The notes under the pieces were generated by a model. The model did no database searches, was not told where the DNA came from, and saw only the letters and a program-made list of their open reading frames with translations. 64,000 bases of DNA from Sphingobium sp. (GTDB taxonomy: Bacteria > Pseudomonadota > Alphaproteobacteria > Sphingomonadales > Sphingomonadaceae): the NCBI RefSeq assembly GCF_003248505.1, contig NZ_QFOA01000009.1, forward strand, positions 21,217 through 85,216, in the 5' to 3' direction. Below, piece by piece: positions 27,768 to 36,235 of this stretch. A program made the position numbers and the translations under genes. How positions within the stretch are numbered: position 1 is the first letter of the stretch; each line of letters opens with the position of its first letter.

Positions 27768-28223
27768 TCAACTCAGGCGGTCGACGGCTTCGGCGTCCAG
27801 GCCGCCTGGGATGATCATGAGCGGGCAGGGCAGTTTGCCGACGTCGGGCCCGGCAAAGTGAGTGACCAGTTTGCCGGGGTTACCTGAGGCGGCTGCGCCC
27901 AGAACGAGCGCGGCGACATCGTCCATTTCGTCAAGCGTCTTGCGAACCACTGCCACGGCTTCCCCCTGGCGAACGGTGATGCTGGGACGGATACCGGATT
28001 CGTCGGACAGCGTGCCTGCCGCGCTTGTTACCAGCGCTTCGGCGCGTTGCAGCGCTTCGTCTTCCATCGTCGCCTGGACGCCGCCCCACTGTACGAATTC
28101 GGCGGGCGGGATAAGCGCCAGAATGCGAACCGCGCCGCCCGTCTTGGCCGCGCGCCGCGCCGCGAAGCGCAGCGCGGTTTCGGCCTCTGGCGATTCGTCC
28201 ACTACGACCAGATATGTGCGCAC
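27768..28223 (-). CDS. universal stress protein UspA family
   Basis: 151 aa, from a GTG start. N-terminal VVVDESPEAETALRFAARRA and the ending LPCPLMIIPGG fit a single Usp domain. The nucleotide loop GxxGxxxxGS is replaced by GAAASGNPGKLVTHFAG, so ATP binding is uncertain. It is divergent from pdhC, with 185 bases between starts. Confidence 0.85.
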   Translation of the reverse strand: MRTYLVVVDESPEAETALRFAARRAAKTGGAVRILALIPPAEFVQWGGVQATMEDEALQRAEALVTSAAGTLSDESGIRPSITVRQGEAVAVVRKTLDEMDDVAALVLGAAASGNPGKLVTHFAGPDVGKLPCPLMIIPGGLDAEAVDRLS

Positions 28224-28408
28224 TCGGCATCGTCCCCATTATGGAATTTCGGGTTTCCTGAGGGGCCCCCGAAGCTCCTTGAACCTATAAGGTGAAATGT
28301 GGGCCATAATCTGGCCTTGCGCAAGGCGTTGCTTGACCGATCCGGCGAATGGGTGGAAACGGGGCGTCAAAATGGCGAATGCCGCATAATCATGAAGAGG
28401 CCCCACCC

Positions 28409-29716
28409 ATGAGCAAGACGATCCAGATGCCTGCCCTTTCCCCGACGATGGAGGAAGGAACGCTGGCCAAATGGCTGGTGAAGGAGGGCGATACGGTCTC
28501 TTCGGGCGATCTTCTGGCGGAAATCGAGACCGACAAGGCCACCATGGAGTTCGAGGCGGTCGACGAGGGTATTGTCGCCAAGATTCTGGTTTCCGAAGGA
28601 TCGGAAGGCGTAAAGGTCGGCACCGTAATCGCGATCATCGCCGAAGAGGGCGAAGACGTTGCCGAGGCTGCGTCGAGCGCTGGAGAAGGCACTAAGGCAT
28701 CACCGGCGCCGAAGGCAGATCCCGTGCCGGAGAAGGCGGAAGAAGCGCCCGCGCCCAAGGCCGACGCGGTGCCGGAAAAGCCCGCCGCCGCTCCGTCGTC
28801 CGGCAATCGCGTGAAGGCCAGCCCGCTGGCTCGCCGCCTTGCCGAAGCCAAAGGGATCGACCTGGCGGGCGTCAAGGGCACAGGTACCAACGGCCGGATC
28901 GTGAAAGCGGACATCGACGGCGCGAAGCCCGGCGCTGCACCTGCGTCTTCCGCCCCTGCCGCCGCCGCTGCACCCGCACCTGCTGCGGCGTCAGCACCCA
29001 CCACCCAGGCGGCCCAGGATTTCGGCATTCCGCATGAAGTCATCAAGCTCAACGGTATGCGCAAGACGATTGCGCGCCGCCTCACCGAATCCAAGCAGCA
29101 GGTGCCGCATATCTACCTCACCGTCGATATCCGGATCGACAAACTTCTCAAGTTGCGCGGAGAGCTGAATGCGGGCCTCGAAAGCCGCAAGGTGAAGCTC
29201 TCCGTCAACGATCTGCTGATCAAGGCGCTGGCCGTCGCGCTGGTTCAGGTGCCCGAATGCAATGTGCAGTTCGCGGGCGACCAGATGTTGCAATTCAAGC
29301 GTGCCGACATCTCTGTCGCCGTTTCCATCCCCGGCGGGCTTATCACGCCGATCGTCACCGAAGCCGACGGCAAGGGCGTCGCCGCCATCTCGACCGCGAT
29401 GAAGGATCTTGCCTCGCGCGCCAAGGAAGGGAAGCTCAAGCCGGAAGAATATCAGGGCGGCACGGCCTCGCTTTCGAACATGGGCATGTTCGGCATCAAG
29501 CAGTTCGAAGCCGTCATCAATCCTCCGCAGGGCATGATCATGGCCATCGGCGCGGGTGAGAAGCGGCCCTATATCGTCGACGACGCGGTGCAGATCGCGA
29601 CCGTCATGTCGGCCACCGGCAGCTTCGACCACCGTGCCATCGACGGCGCGGATGGCGCACGGCTGATGCAGGTGTTCAAGGAACTGATCGAAAACCCGAT
29701 GGGCCTCCTCGCCTGA
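28409..29716 (+). CDS. pdhC: pyruvate dehydrogenase E2, dihydrolipoamide acetyltransferase
   Basis: 435 aa from ATG 28409. One lipoyl domain (residues 1-80; lipoyl lysine K43 in ETDKATM), an Ala/Pro linker, a peripheral-subunit-binding domain (about 132-168; ASPLARRLAEAKGIDL), a second Ala/Pro linker, and the catalytic core ending with SFDHRAIDGADGA, whose His is near residue 407. It passes acetyl groups to CoA. The E1 genes are not in the window. A thioesterase gene overlaps its stop (TGATG) and lpdA follows. Confidence 0.95.
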   Translation: MSKTIQMPALSPTMEEGTLAKWLVKEGDTVSSGDLLAEIETDKATMEFEAVDEGIVAKILVSEGSEGVKVGTVIAIIAEEGEDVAEAASSAGEGTKASPAPKADPVPEKAEEAPAPKADAVPEKPAAAPSSGNRVKASPLARRLAEAKGIDLAGVKGTGTNGRIVKADIDGAKPGAAPASSAPAAAAAPAPAAASAPTTQAAQDFGIPHEVIKLNGMRKTIARRLTESKQQVPHIYLTVDIRIDKLLKLRGELNAGLESRKVKLSVNDLLIKALAVALVQVPECNVQFAGDQMLQFKRADISVAVSIPGGLITPIVTEADGKGVAAISTAMKDLASRAKEGKLKPEEYQGGTASLSNMGMFGIKQFEAVINPPQGMIMAIGAGEKRPYIVDDAVQIATVMSATGSFDHRAIDGADGARLMQVFKELIENPMGLLA

Positions 29717-30117
29717 TGGGGCATATCGACGAACAGCCACCAGCAACGAGTCCGGCTGTGCGCGTGATCGCCATGCCCGCCGATACCAATCCTTACGGGG
29801 ATATCTTCGGCGGGTGGCTGATGAGCGTGATGGACTCGGCGGCTGGTTCGGTGGCGGCGCGCCACAGCCATGGCCGTGCCGTCACCATCGCGGTCGAGGG
29901 CATGACCTTCCTGCGCCCGGTGGTGGTCGGCGATGAGGTTTCGGTCTTCGCAACCCTTAAATCCGTCGGGCGCACGTCGATGAAGATCGACGTGGAAGCG
30001 TGGCGCCGCACCCGCCATGACGACCGCAGTTATCGCGTAACACGCGCGACTTTCACTTTCGTGGCGATCGGCGAGGATCGCCAGCCCCGTTCCGTGCCGC
30101 CGCTTACGGCAGAGTAA
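29716..30117 (+). CDS. YciA-like acyl-CoA thioesterase (hotdog fold)
   Basis: 133 aa. The motif ADTNPYGDIFGGWLMSVMD is typical of the YciA/acyl-CoA hydrolase group, with the Asn and Asp active-site residues, and the helix continues AAGSVAARHS. It would release CoA from acyl-CoAs. The ATG shares one base with the pdhC stop, and lpdA begins 13 bases later, so it is embedded in the pyruvate dehydrogenase operon. Confidence 0.88.
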   Translation: MGHIDEQPPATSPAVRVIAMPADTNPYGDIFGGWLMSVMDSAAGSVAARHSHGRAVTIAVEGMTFLRPVVVGDEVSVFATLKSVGRTSMKIDVEAWRRTRHDDRSYRVTRATFTFVAIGEDRQPRSVPPLTAE

Positions 30118-30130
30118 GAGAGAAGACATC

Positions 30131-31528
30131 ATGGCTGAGAATTACGATCTCATCGTTCTGGGTTCCGGTCCCGGCGGCTATGTCGCGGCGATTCGCGCGG
30201 CGCAACTGGGCCTCAAGACCGCAATCGTCGAGCGCGAGAATTTGGGGGGCATCTGCCTTAACTGGGGCTGCATTCCGACGAAAGCGCTGCTGCGCTCGGC
30301 TGAAATCTACCACTATATGCAACATGCCGGCGACTACGGTTTGGCGGCGGAAAAGATCAGCGCTGACATCGCAGCCGTGGTCAAGCGTTCGCGCGGCGTC
30401 GCCAAGCAACTCAATCAGGGCGTTACGCACCTGATGAAGAAGAACAAGATCGCCGTGCACATGGGCGAGGGCAAGCTGACAGGAAAAGGCAAGCTGTCCG
30501 TTACGAAGGACGGCAAGACCGAGGAACTGACCGCAAAGAACATCATCCTCGCGACCGGGGCCCGTGCGCGCGACTTGCCGGGCACGCCAGCGGACGGCAA
30601 GCGCGTGTGGACATATCGCCACGCCATGACGCCGCCTGAAATGCCCACCAAGCTGCTTGTCATCGGATCCGGCGCGATCGGGATCGAATTTGCCAGCTTC
30701 TACAACGATATGGGCGCGGACGTGACGGTCGTCGAGATGATGGACCGCATCGTCCCCGTGGAAGACGCGGACGTATCCGCCTTCCTCGAAAAGGCGCTGA
30801 AAAAACAGGGCATGACCATCATGACCGGTGCTGCCGTCAGCGGCATCGAAGTGACGGACAAGGGCGTGTCGACAAAGCTGAAGGACAAGTCGGGCAAGGA
30901 GAGCACCGGCGAATTCAGCCATATGATCGCCGCCATCGGCATTGTCCCCAATACTGCCGATATCGGCCTTAAGGAAATGGGCGTTGCTGTGGACGATCGC
31001 GGTTTCCTCAAGACGGACGAAATGTGCCGTACCAATGTCGAGGGGCTTTGGGCCATCGGCGACATCACCGCTCCGCCATGGCTGGCGCACAAGGCGAGTC
31101 ACGAGGGCGTGATCGCCGCCGAGGCGATTGCGGGCAAGCATCCGCACGCGATGGATGCGCGCAACATTCCGGGTTGCACCTATTGCCACCCACAGATCGC
31201 CAGCGTCGGCCTGACCGAAGCCAAGGCGAAGGAAGCGGGCTATGACGTTAAGGTCGGGATGTTCCCTTTCATCGGCAACGGCAAGGCAATCGCGCTCGGC
31301 GAGGCGGAAGGTTTTACCAAGACCGTGTTCGACGCCAAGACCGGCGAGTTGCTGGGCGCTCACATGATCGGCGCGGAAGTGACCGAGATGATCCAGGGCT
31401 ATACCATCGGCAAGACGTTGGAGACGACCGAGGCGGAACTGATGCACACCGTCTTCCCGCACCCGACGATTTCGGAATCGATGCATGAAAGCGTGCTCGC
31501 CGCATATGGGCGTGCGCTCCATATCTGA
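30131..31528 (+). CDS. lpdA: dihydrolipoyl dehydrogenase
   Basis: 465 aa. FAD motif LGSGPGGYVAA, redox disulfide C42/C47 in ICLNWGC, NAD motif GSGAIGIEFASF, AIGDI and the C-terminal HPTISE with the catalytic His. It reoxidises the lipoyl arm of pdhC in the same operon and probably serves other 2-oxoacid dehydrogenases. A strong terminator stands 23 bases after the stop, inside the overlapping PAP2 frame. Confidence 0.96.
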   Translation: MAENYDLIVLGSGPGGYVAAIRAAQLGLKTAIVERENLGGICLNWGCIPTKALLRSAEIYHYMQHAGDYGLAAEKISADIAAVVKRSRGVAKQLNQGVTHLMKKNKIAVHMGEGKLTGKGKLSVTKDGKTEELTAKNIILATGARARDLPGTPADGKRVWTYRHAMTPPEMPTKLLVIGSGAIGIEFASFYNDMGADVTVVEMMDRIVPVEDADVSAFLEKALKKQGMTIMTGAAVSGIEVTDKGVSTKLKDKSGKESTGEFSHMIAAIGIVPNTADIGLKEMGVAVDDRGFLKTDEMCRTNVEGLWAIGDITAPPWLAHKASHEGVIAAEAIAGKHPHAMDARNIPGCTYCHPQIASVGLTEAKAKEAGYDVKVGMFPFIGNGKAIALGEAEGFTKTVFDAKTGELLGAHMIGAEVTEMIQGYTIGKTLETTEAELMHTVFPHPTISESMHESVLAAYGRALHI

Positions 31529-32246
31529 CCGGTGTCTATCGCCGGCAAAAGGCGCGGGGGCTTTCGTCCTCGCGCTTTTTTGCGTGCTGCTGATCGCGAC
31601 GATGCAGAGAGCGGGGTGGCTCGATGGTTTGAACGTCGGGTTGATGGCGGCCTGTGGCCGGGCGCGGGATACGGTGTTGGGCGGTCACATCACGACGGTG
31701 ATGCGCCTTGCTTCCGCCATTGGCGGGACGGCGGGGCGGCTGGCATTGCTCGGCGTGTTTCTGGCCCCGTTGGCGTGGTTCGGGCGGTGGAGGTCGGCGC
31801 TGTGGCTGGCGCTGACGATTGCATTTGGGACTGCCCTCAACCTGGTACTGAAGCAGATTTTTGCAGCGCCCCGCCCTGACCTGCTACCGCATCTGGATAT
31901 CGTCCATAGCTACAGTTTCCCCAGTGGCCATGCGGCTGGCAACATGATGATCTTTGGCGCGCTGGCGATGCTAGCCGGAACGCGGAGGGCCTTTGCGGCT
32001 GCCGCCGCAATGATCGCGCTCATCGGGGTCAGCCGTGTATGGCTGGGGGTCCACTGGCCGAGCGATGTCAGCGCCGGATGGATCGAGGGGGCTGGCTGGC
32101 TGGCCTTGTGCAGTATCTGGCTACCATCGGGGCGACGGAAGGACGAGGGTGCGCGCAACGCTGCCATGCGGGGGCATCCCGTCGCGGGTGACGAAACCGT
32201 GAACCCAGAAACTGTCGAACGCGGTCACCGCCGCGATCATCGATAG
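31506..32246 (+). CDS. PAP2-family membrane phosphatase
   Basis: 246 aa from ATG 31506; ATG 31485 or GTG 31512 are also possible. All three overlap the lpdA end. Catalytic motifs are complete: KQIFAAPRP, PSGHA and SRVWLGVHWPSD, spread among about five membrane helices, so it dephosphorylates a lipid phosphate such as undecaprenyl diphosphate or phosphatidic acid on the periplasmic side. The first helix is coded across the lpdA terminator. The hydrophilic tail overlaps the opposite-strand DUF2142 gene by 126 bases. Confidence 0.85.
   Translation: MGVRSISDRCLSPAKGAGAFVLALFCVLLIATMQRAGWLDGLNVGLMAACGRARDTVLGGHITTVMRLASAIGGTAGRLALLGVFLAPLAWFGRWRSALWLALTIAFGTALNLVLKQIFAAPRPDLLPHLDIVHSYSFPSGHAAGNMMIFGALAMLAGTRRAFAAAAAMIALIGVSRVWLGVHWPSDVSAGWIEGAGWLALCSIWLPSGRRKDEGARNAAMRGHPVAGDETVNPETVERGHRRDHR
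31552..31581 (+). terminator. intrinsic terminator after lpdA, within the PAP2 gene start
   Basis: GCGCGGGG (31552-31559) pairs with CCTCGCGC (31568-31575) with one G-T pair, followed by six T. It lies 24 bases beyond the lpdA stop. Confidence 0.82.
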
Positions 32247-33608
32247 GGGAATGGCGCTCAACATACGCAGTCGCGCCGCGCCGCGCCATCCGCGCTCGGG
32301 CGAGAGCGCAAGTAGGACGAGCGGCAGGACGGGCAGGAAATAACGTCCCTGCGTGCCCTGGATATAGTCCGCGCCAAGTGGAGTGCCGGTCAGATACATG
32401 GCGGTTTCGATAAGCAGCGCGACGCCGATTGCGACCGCCAGCCACCAGAGCCGCTGCCCGATCCCGAACCGCACGCCTGCACCGCTCAGGATGCTGGCCC
32501 CGAGCATCAGGAAAGCGAGCGGATAGGCCAGCATGGGCATCAGGATCGCGTTCCATCCGAAACGACCCACGATTTGAAGCATATAGACAGGCACACGCTC
32601 CCGCACGCTGTCGGCGAGGAGACGGGCAAACCCGGTCGGATCGGCGACGATGAGAGCAAGCTGGTCGCGCAAAGGCGCGGTCATCGTCGTTTCACCGGTC
32701 TTGCGTGACTGGATGTGATAAAGCGCCTGACTGCCGCCCGACATCTGCATCCACATCACGAAGGCGATTGCACCGATCGCCATTGTCGCGCCGATAATCG
32801 GGAGCCTTCTGTCCTGCCTGAGCAAAGGCCAGTGCAGCCCTGCGGCGAGCATCGGTAGATAGACCCCTTTGCACAACGCCAGCAGCGGACCGGTTACGAT
32901 CAGCGCGGCCGAATGCCCCCGCGTCGCTCCGCCGACCCCTATGCGCAGAGCAAGTGACAGCCCGAGAAACCCCAGCCCATTGATGATCGCGTCGGGCGAA
33001 AGCGATCCGGTCTGATAGGCGAAGGTCGGCAGCAGAGCGACGCCCAGCATCGCGTTGCGACCGAAGGGCAGTAGCCGAAGCGCGGCGAACAATAATGCCA
33101 GTCCGGTCAGGGCATTGACGAAGCGCCCTGCATAGAAGGCATGAATCCATGGCAAACCGGCCCAGCGACCCAGCAGGATTCCCGCACTGCCCGGCGCGTA
33201 GAGCGTCGGGGAATAGCTGGCGACATTGGGAAAATCGCCGAAGCTGCGGCCCGGACGTCCCTCATCGGCTGCGGCGCTGCGGGCTAGTGCGTCTCGGTGG
33301 AACCGGCGCAGTATCGGCGGTCCTTCGGTGGGGAAGTCGGCAGCGTGAATGGCATGGGCGGCGTGGGGTAGATCGGCCCCGATCATCGCGCCACGCTTGC
33401 GCGTGAGCACGCCTCCCTCCGAAAGGGCCAGCGCCTTCATATAATGCTGGTTCTCGTCGGGGGCCTGAAAAGGTGGCGTGACGATTACGAAAAACATCGT
33501 GACAGCGACGATCAAGCCCAGCAGCCACTTTTCCGGTCCAGTCCATATCGATGGACTTATCCCGGTCGAACGCCCTGCGCCTTTCAGTCCTGCCCGCTCT
33601 TCCCGCAT
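32121..33608 (-). CDS. DUF2142-type polytopic membrane protein
   Basis: 495 aa with about 11 hydrophobic segments. The first periplasmic loop holds APDENQHYMKA after the first helix, the position of the acidic motif in GT-C glycosyltransferases, and the protein fits DUF2142, found in polysaccharide loci. It probably transfers a sugar from a polyprenyl carrier, but substrate and acceptor are unknown. It is followed downstream by the PAP2 gene on the other strand, with overlapping 3' ends. Confidence 0.75.
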   Translation of the reverse strand: MREERAGLKGAGRSTGISPSIWTGPEKWLLGLIVAVTMFFVIVTPPFQAPDENQHYMKALALSEGGVLTRKRGAMIGADLPHAAHAIHAADFPTEGPPILRRFHRDALARSAAADEGRPGRSFGDFPNVASYSPTLYAPGSAGILLGRWAGLPWIHAFYAGRFVNALTGLALLFAALRLLPFGRNAMLGVALLPTFAYQTGSLSPDAIINGLGFLGLSLALRIGVGGATRGHSAALIVTGPLLALCKGVYLPMLAAGLHWPLLRQDRRLPIIGATMAIGAIAFVMWMQMSGGSQALYHIQSRKTGETTMTAPLRDQLALIVADPTGFARLLADSVRERVPVYMLQIVGRFGWNAILMPMLAYPLAFLMLGASILSGAGVRFGIGQRLWWLAVAIGVALLIETAMYLTGTPLGADYIQGTQGRYFLPVLPLVLLALSPERGWRGAARLRMLSAIPLSMIAAVTAFDSFWVHGFVTRDGMPPHGSVARTLVLPSPRW

Positions 33609-33685
33609 GACCGCTGCCCTAGAGCGGCGGGCTTAATATTTCGCGACGATTGTCGGATGTTTCCGGTGCGCGAAAGCGCCTTCGC

Positions 33686-34615
33686 TTACTCCTCGGGCAG
33701 TTCCGTGCCTACAGGAGGATGCAACCGCAACCGGGTCACGCGTCGACCGTCGCTTGCGACGATTTCCAGTTTCCACCCGCTTTCAGGATGATTCAGTATC
33801 TCGCCTGGCACGGGAACCCGGCCTGCCAGCACGAATGCGAGGCCGCCCAGCGTATCCACATCTTCCTCGACATCTGCCAGCCTGGGATCGACATCCTTGG
33901 CCACGTCGTCCAGTTCCGCCCGCGCGTCGGCTTCCCACAGGCCGCCGTCGAGCGGGATCAGCATCGCTTCGGGCGCGTCGTCATGCTCGTCCTCGACTTC
34001 CCCGACGATTTCCTCGACCAGATCCTCGAATGTCAGCAGGCCTTCGGTGCCCGAATATTCGTCGAGCACGATGGCGAGGTGGGTGCGTTTGGCGCGCATC
34101 TCCGCCAGAAGGTCCAGCGCACCCATGCTTTCGGGCACGTAAAGCGGCTGGCGGATGAGCGGCTCAAGCGTCTCGGGCACCGCAGTTTTCCCCGCCAGAA
34201 TAGCGAAGGCGTCGCGAATGTGGATCATCCCCACGATGGTATCGAGATTTTCGCGATAAACGGGAATACGGCTGTGCCCCGCCTCAGCGAAAAGAGCCGC
34301 CAGTTCATCGAAGCTCGCTTTTTCCTCGATGGCGACGATGTCAGCGCGTGGCACCGCGACATCGTCAACCGTATGTTCGGAAAAATGCAGGAGGTTGCGC
34401 ACCATCTGCCGTTCGATGGCGGAAAGATCGCCCTTGGCCGGGACCGCGCCGTCGCTGCCCTGGCTGTCCTCATCATATTCGTCGAGCGCTTCTTCCAGTT
34501 CCTTACGAAGACTGGTCTCCTCGCCCTCGCCGAAGAGGAGCGACTTGATGCCGCTCCATATGCCGCCTTCGCTGCTACTGTCCGCTTCTTTCGAAGTGGT
34601 GCCGTCGTCAGCCAT
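33686..34615 (-). CDS. corC: CorC/HlyC family CBS-domain protein
   Basis: 309 aa from ATG 34615; an in-frame TTG at 34627 would overlap ybeY (TTGA). A paired CBS region covers residues about 65-190 (VPRADIVAIEEKASF, LIRQPLYVPESMGA, HLAIVLDEYSGTEGLLT), followed by an acidic region and the CorC_HlyC domain at the end. No membrane helices are present, so this is the soluble short form linked to magnesium/cobalt handling. It closes the phoH-ybeY-corC set. Confidence 0.88.
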   Translation of the reverse strand: MADDGTTSKEADSSSEGGIWSGIKSLLFGEGEETSLRKELEEALDEYDEDSQGSDGAVPAKGDLSAIERQMVRNLLHFSEHTVDDVAVPRADIVAIEEKASFDELAALFAEAGHSRIPVYRENLDTIVGMIHIRDAFAILAGKTAVPETLEPLIRQPLYVPESMGALDLLAEMRAKRTHLAIVLDEYSGTEGLLTFEDLVEEIVGEVEDEHDDAPEAMLIPLDGGLWEADARAELDDVAKDVDPRLADVEEDVDTLGGLAFVLAGRVPVPGEILNHPESGWKLEIVASDGRRVTRLRLHPPVGTELPEE

Positions 34616-34623
34616 GATGTCTT

Positions 34624-35136
34624 TCAATCCCCTAGTTGCCGGTCCCCATAGGGATCGGAAAGCCCAAGCGACGCCAGCGCCGCAATTTCCAGCGCTTCCA
34701 TCGCTTCGGCCTCATTGTCGTCCATATGGTCATAACCGAGCAAATGAAAAGTGCCGTGAACGATAAGGTGGGTGGCATGATCCGCGACAGGCACGCCCTT
34801 ATCCGCCGCTTCGGCGACGCACACTCCCTCGGCTAACACGATATCGCCGAGCAGCACTTCGCCATCGTCGGTATTTGCCGTCGCCTGAAGCAGGTCGTCC
34901 TGCACCATCGGAAAGGAGAGGACGTTGGTGGGCTTGTCCTTGTCGCGATAGGCACGGTTGAGATTGTGGACTTCCTCGTCGGACGTCAGTTTGACTGCGA
35001 TTTCGTAAAAGGTCCGGTCGTGCGCGAAATGCGCATAGGGGCTGTGCGCAATCGCCGCCGCAACGGCTCGCTGCGCCAGCAAATCCCAGTCCGCCTGAGG
35101 CCAGCCGCCTTCATGAAGCAAAGCAACCTCTATCAC
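34624..35136 (-). CDS. ybeY: endoribonuclease YbeY
   Basis: 170 aa from a GTG overlapping the phoH stop. The zinc site HGTFHLLGYDH gives the three histidines; VLSFPM and GDIVLAE are also typical. YbeY matures the 3' end of 16S rRNA and takes part in ribosome quality control. The order phoH-ybeY-corC is widely conserved. Confidence 0.95.
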   Translation of the reverse strand: MIEVALLHEGGWPQADWDLLAQRAVAAAIAHSPYAHFAHDRTFYEIAVKLTSDEEVHNLNRAYRDKDKPTNVLSFPMVQDDLLQATANTDDGEVLLGDIVLAEGVCVAEAADKGVPVADHATHLIVHGTFHLLGYDHMDDNEAEAMEALEIAALASLGLSDPYGDRQLGD

Positions 35137-36134
35137 GCATCCGGCCCTTCATAGGCCTGCACGATCCGACCGACGACCGGATGCCTCACGACATCGCCGA
35201 TGCCGAAGGGCACCATGGCGATGCCGTCCACGCCCTGAAGCCGTGCCACGGCATCCGCGAGGCCCGACACGCCGGGCTGCGGCAGATCGACCTGCTTGGG
35301 ATCGCCGCACACAACCATGCGGCTCCCTTCGCCAAAACGGGTGAGGAACATCTTCATCTGCGCAATGGTGGTGTTCTGCGCTTCGTCGAGCACGATGAAG
35401 GCATTGGCGAGTGTGCGACCGCGCATGAAGGCGAGTGGCGCGATCTCGATCTCGCCACTGGCGATCCGCCGCTCGACCTGCTCGGCAGGCAGCGTATCGT
35501 ACAATGCATCGTAGATCGGGCGTAGATAGGGGTCGACCTTCTCCTTCATGTCGCCCGGCAGAAATCCCAGTCGCTCGCCAGCCTCCACCGCCGGTCGTGA
35601 GAGGATGAGCCGGTCCACGCTGCCGGAGATCAACTGGCTCACTGCCTGCGCCACGGCCAGGTAAGTCTTGCCCGTGCCTGCCGGTCCCAGCGCGAAGATG
35701 ATGTCGTTGCGAGTGAGTGCCTCCATATAGGTCACCTGAGTCGCCGACCGTGGGACGATGGTCTTCTTGCGCGTGCGGATCATGACCTTGGGCGGTTCGG
35801 CTACGTCCTGGCGGATGATGCCGTCCAGTGTCGGTTCGGAAGACATGGCGATCACCGCCTCAACCGCGCCGGTGTCGATTTCCTGCCCCGCAACGATGCG
35901 ATTGTAGAGCCCGGTCATCACGTCGCGCGCCCGCGCCGCCGCTTCGGCTTCGCCCTCGATCTGAAGCTTGTTGCCGCGCGCTGCGATATAGACGCCCAAA
36001 CGGTTTTCGATCGCGACGAGGTTCTGGTCATATTGTCCGAACAGCGTCGTGAGCAGATGGGGGCGGTCGAATGTGACTTCGAGCCGGGCGCGCTCTGCCG
36101 CGTCGGTGCGATGCTGGCTGGGTTTCTTAGGCAT
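35133..36134 (-). CDS. phoH: PhoH family ATPase
   Basis: 333 aa. The Walker A GPAGTGKTYLA and Walker B FIVLDEAQN define PhoH/YbeZ, and a KH-like N-terminal part precedes them (about residues 25-100). It is likely an RNA-associated ATPase working with YbeY, whose gene overlaps its stop. miaB lies 101 bases upstream on the same strand. Confidence 0.93.
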   Translation of the reverse strand: MPKKPSQHRTDAAERARLEVTFDRPHLLTTLFGQYDQNLVAIENRLGVYIAARGNKLQIEGEAEAAARARDVMTGLYNRIVAGQEIDTGAVEAVIAMSSEPTLDGIIRQDVAEPPKVMIRTRKKTIVPRSATQVTYMEALTRNDIIFALGPAGTGKTYLAVAQAVSQLISGSVDRLILSRPAVEAGERLGFLPGDMKEKVDPYLRPIYDALYDTLPAEQVERRIASGEIEIAPLAFMRGRTLANAFIVLDEAQNTTIAQMKMFLTRFGEGSRMVVCGDPKQVDLPQPGVSGLADAVARLQGVDGIAMVPFGIGDVVRHPVVGRIVQAYEGPDA

Positions 36135-36235
36135 TCAGCGGCCTCCCTTGCTCGTCTTTTTCCCTCTTCTCGCCACAAATGGCGTTCGATCGGGGGAACG
36201 GGTTCCCGCAGAAACGGGATTGACGAGGCTTTGGT

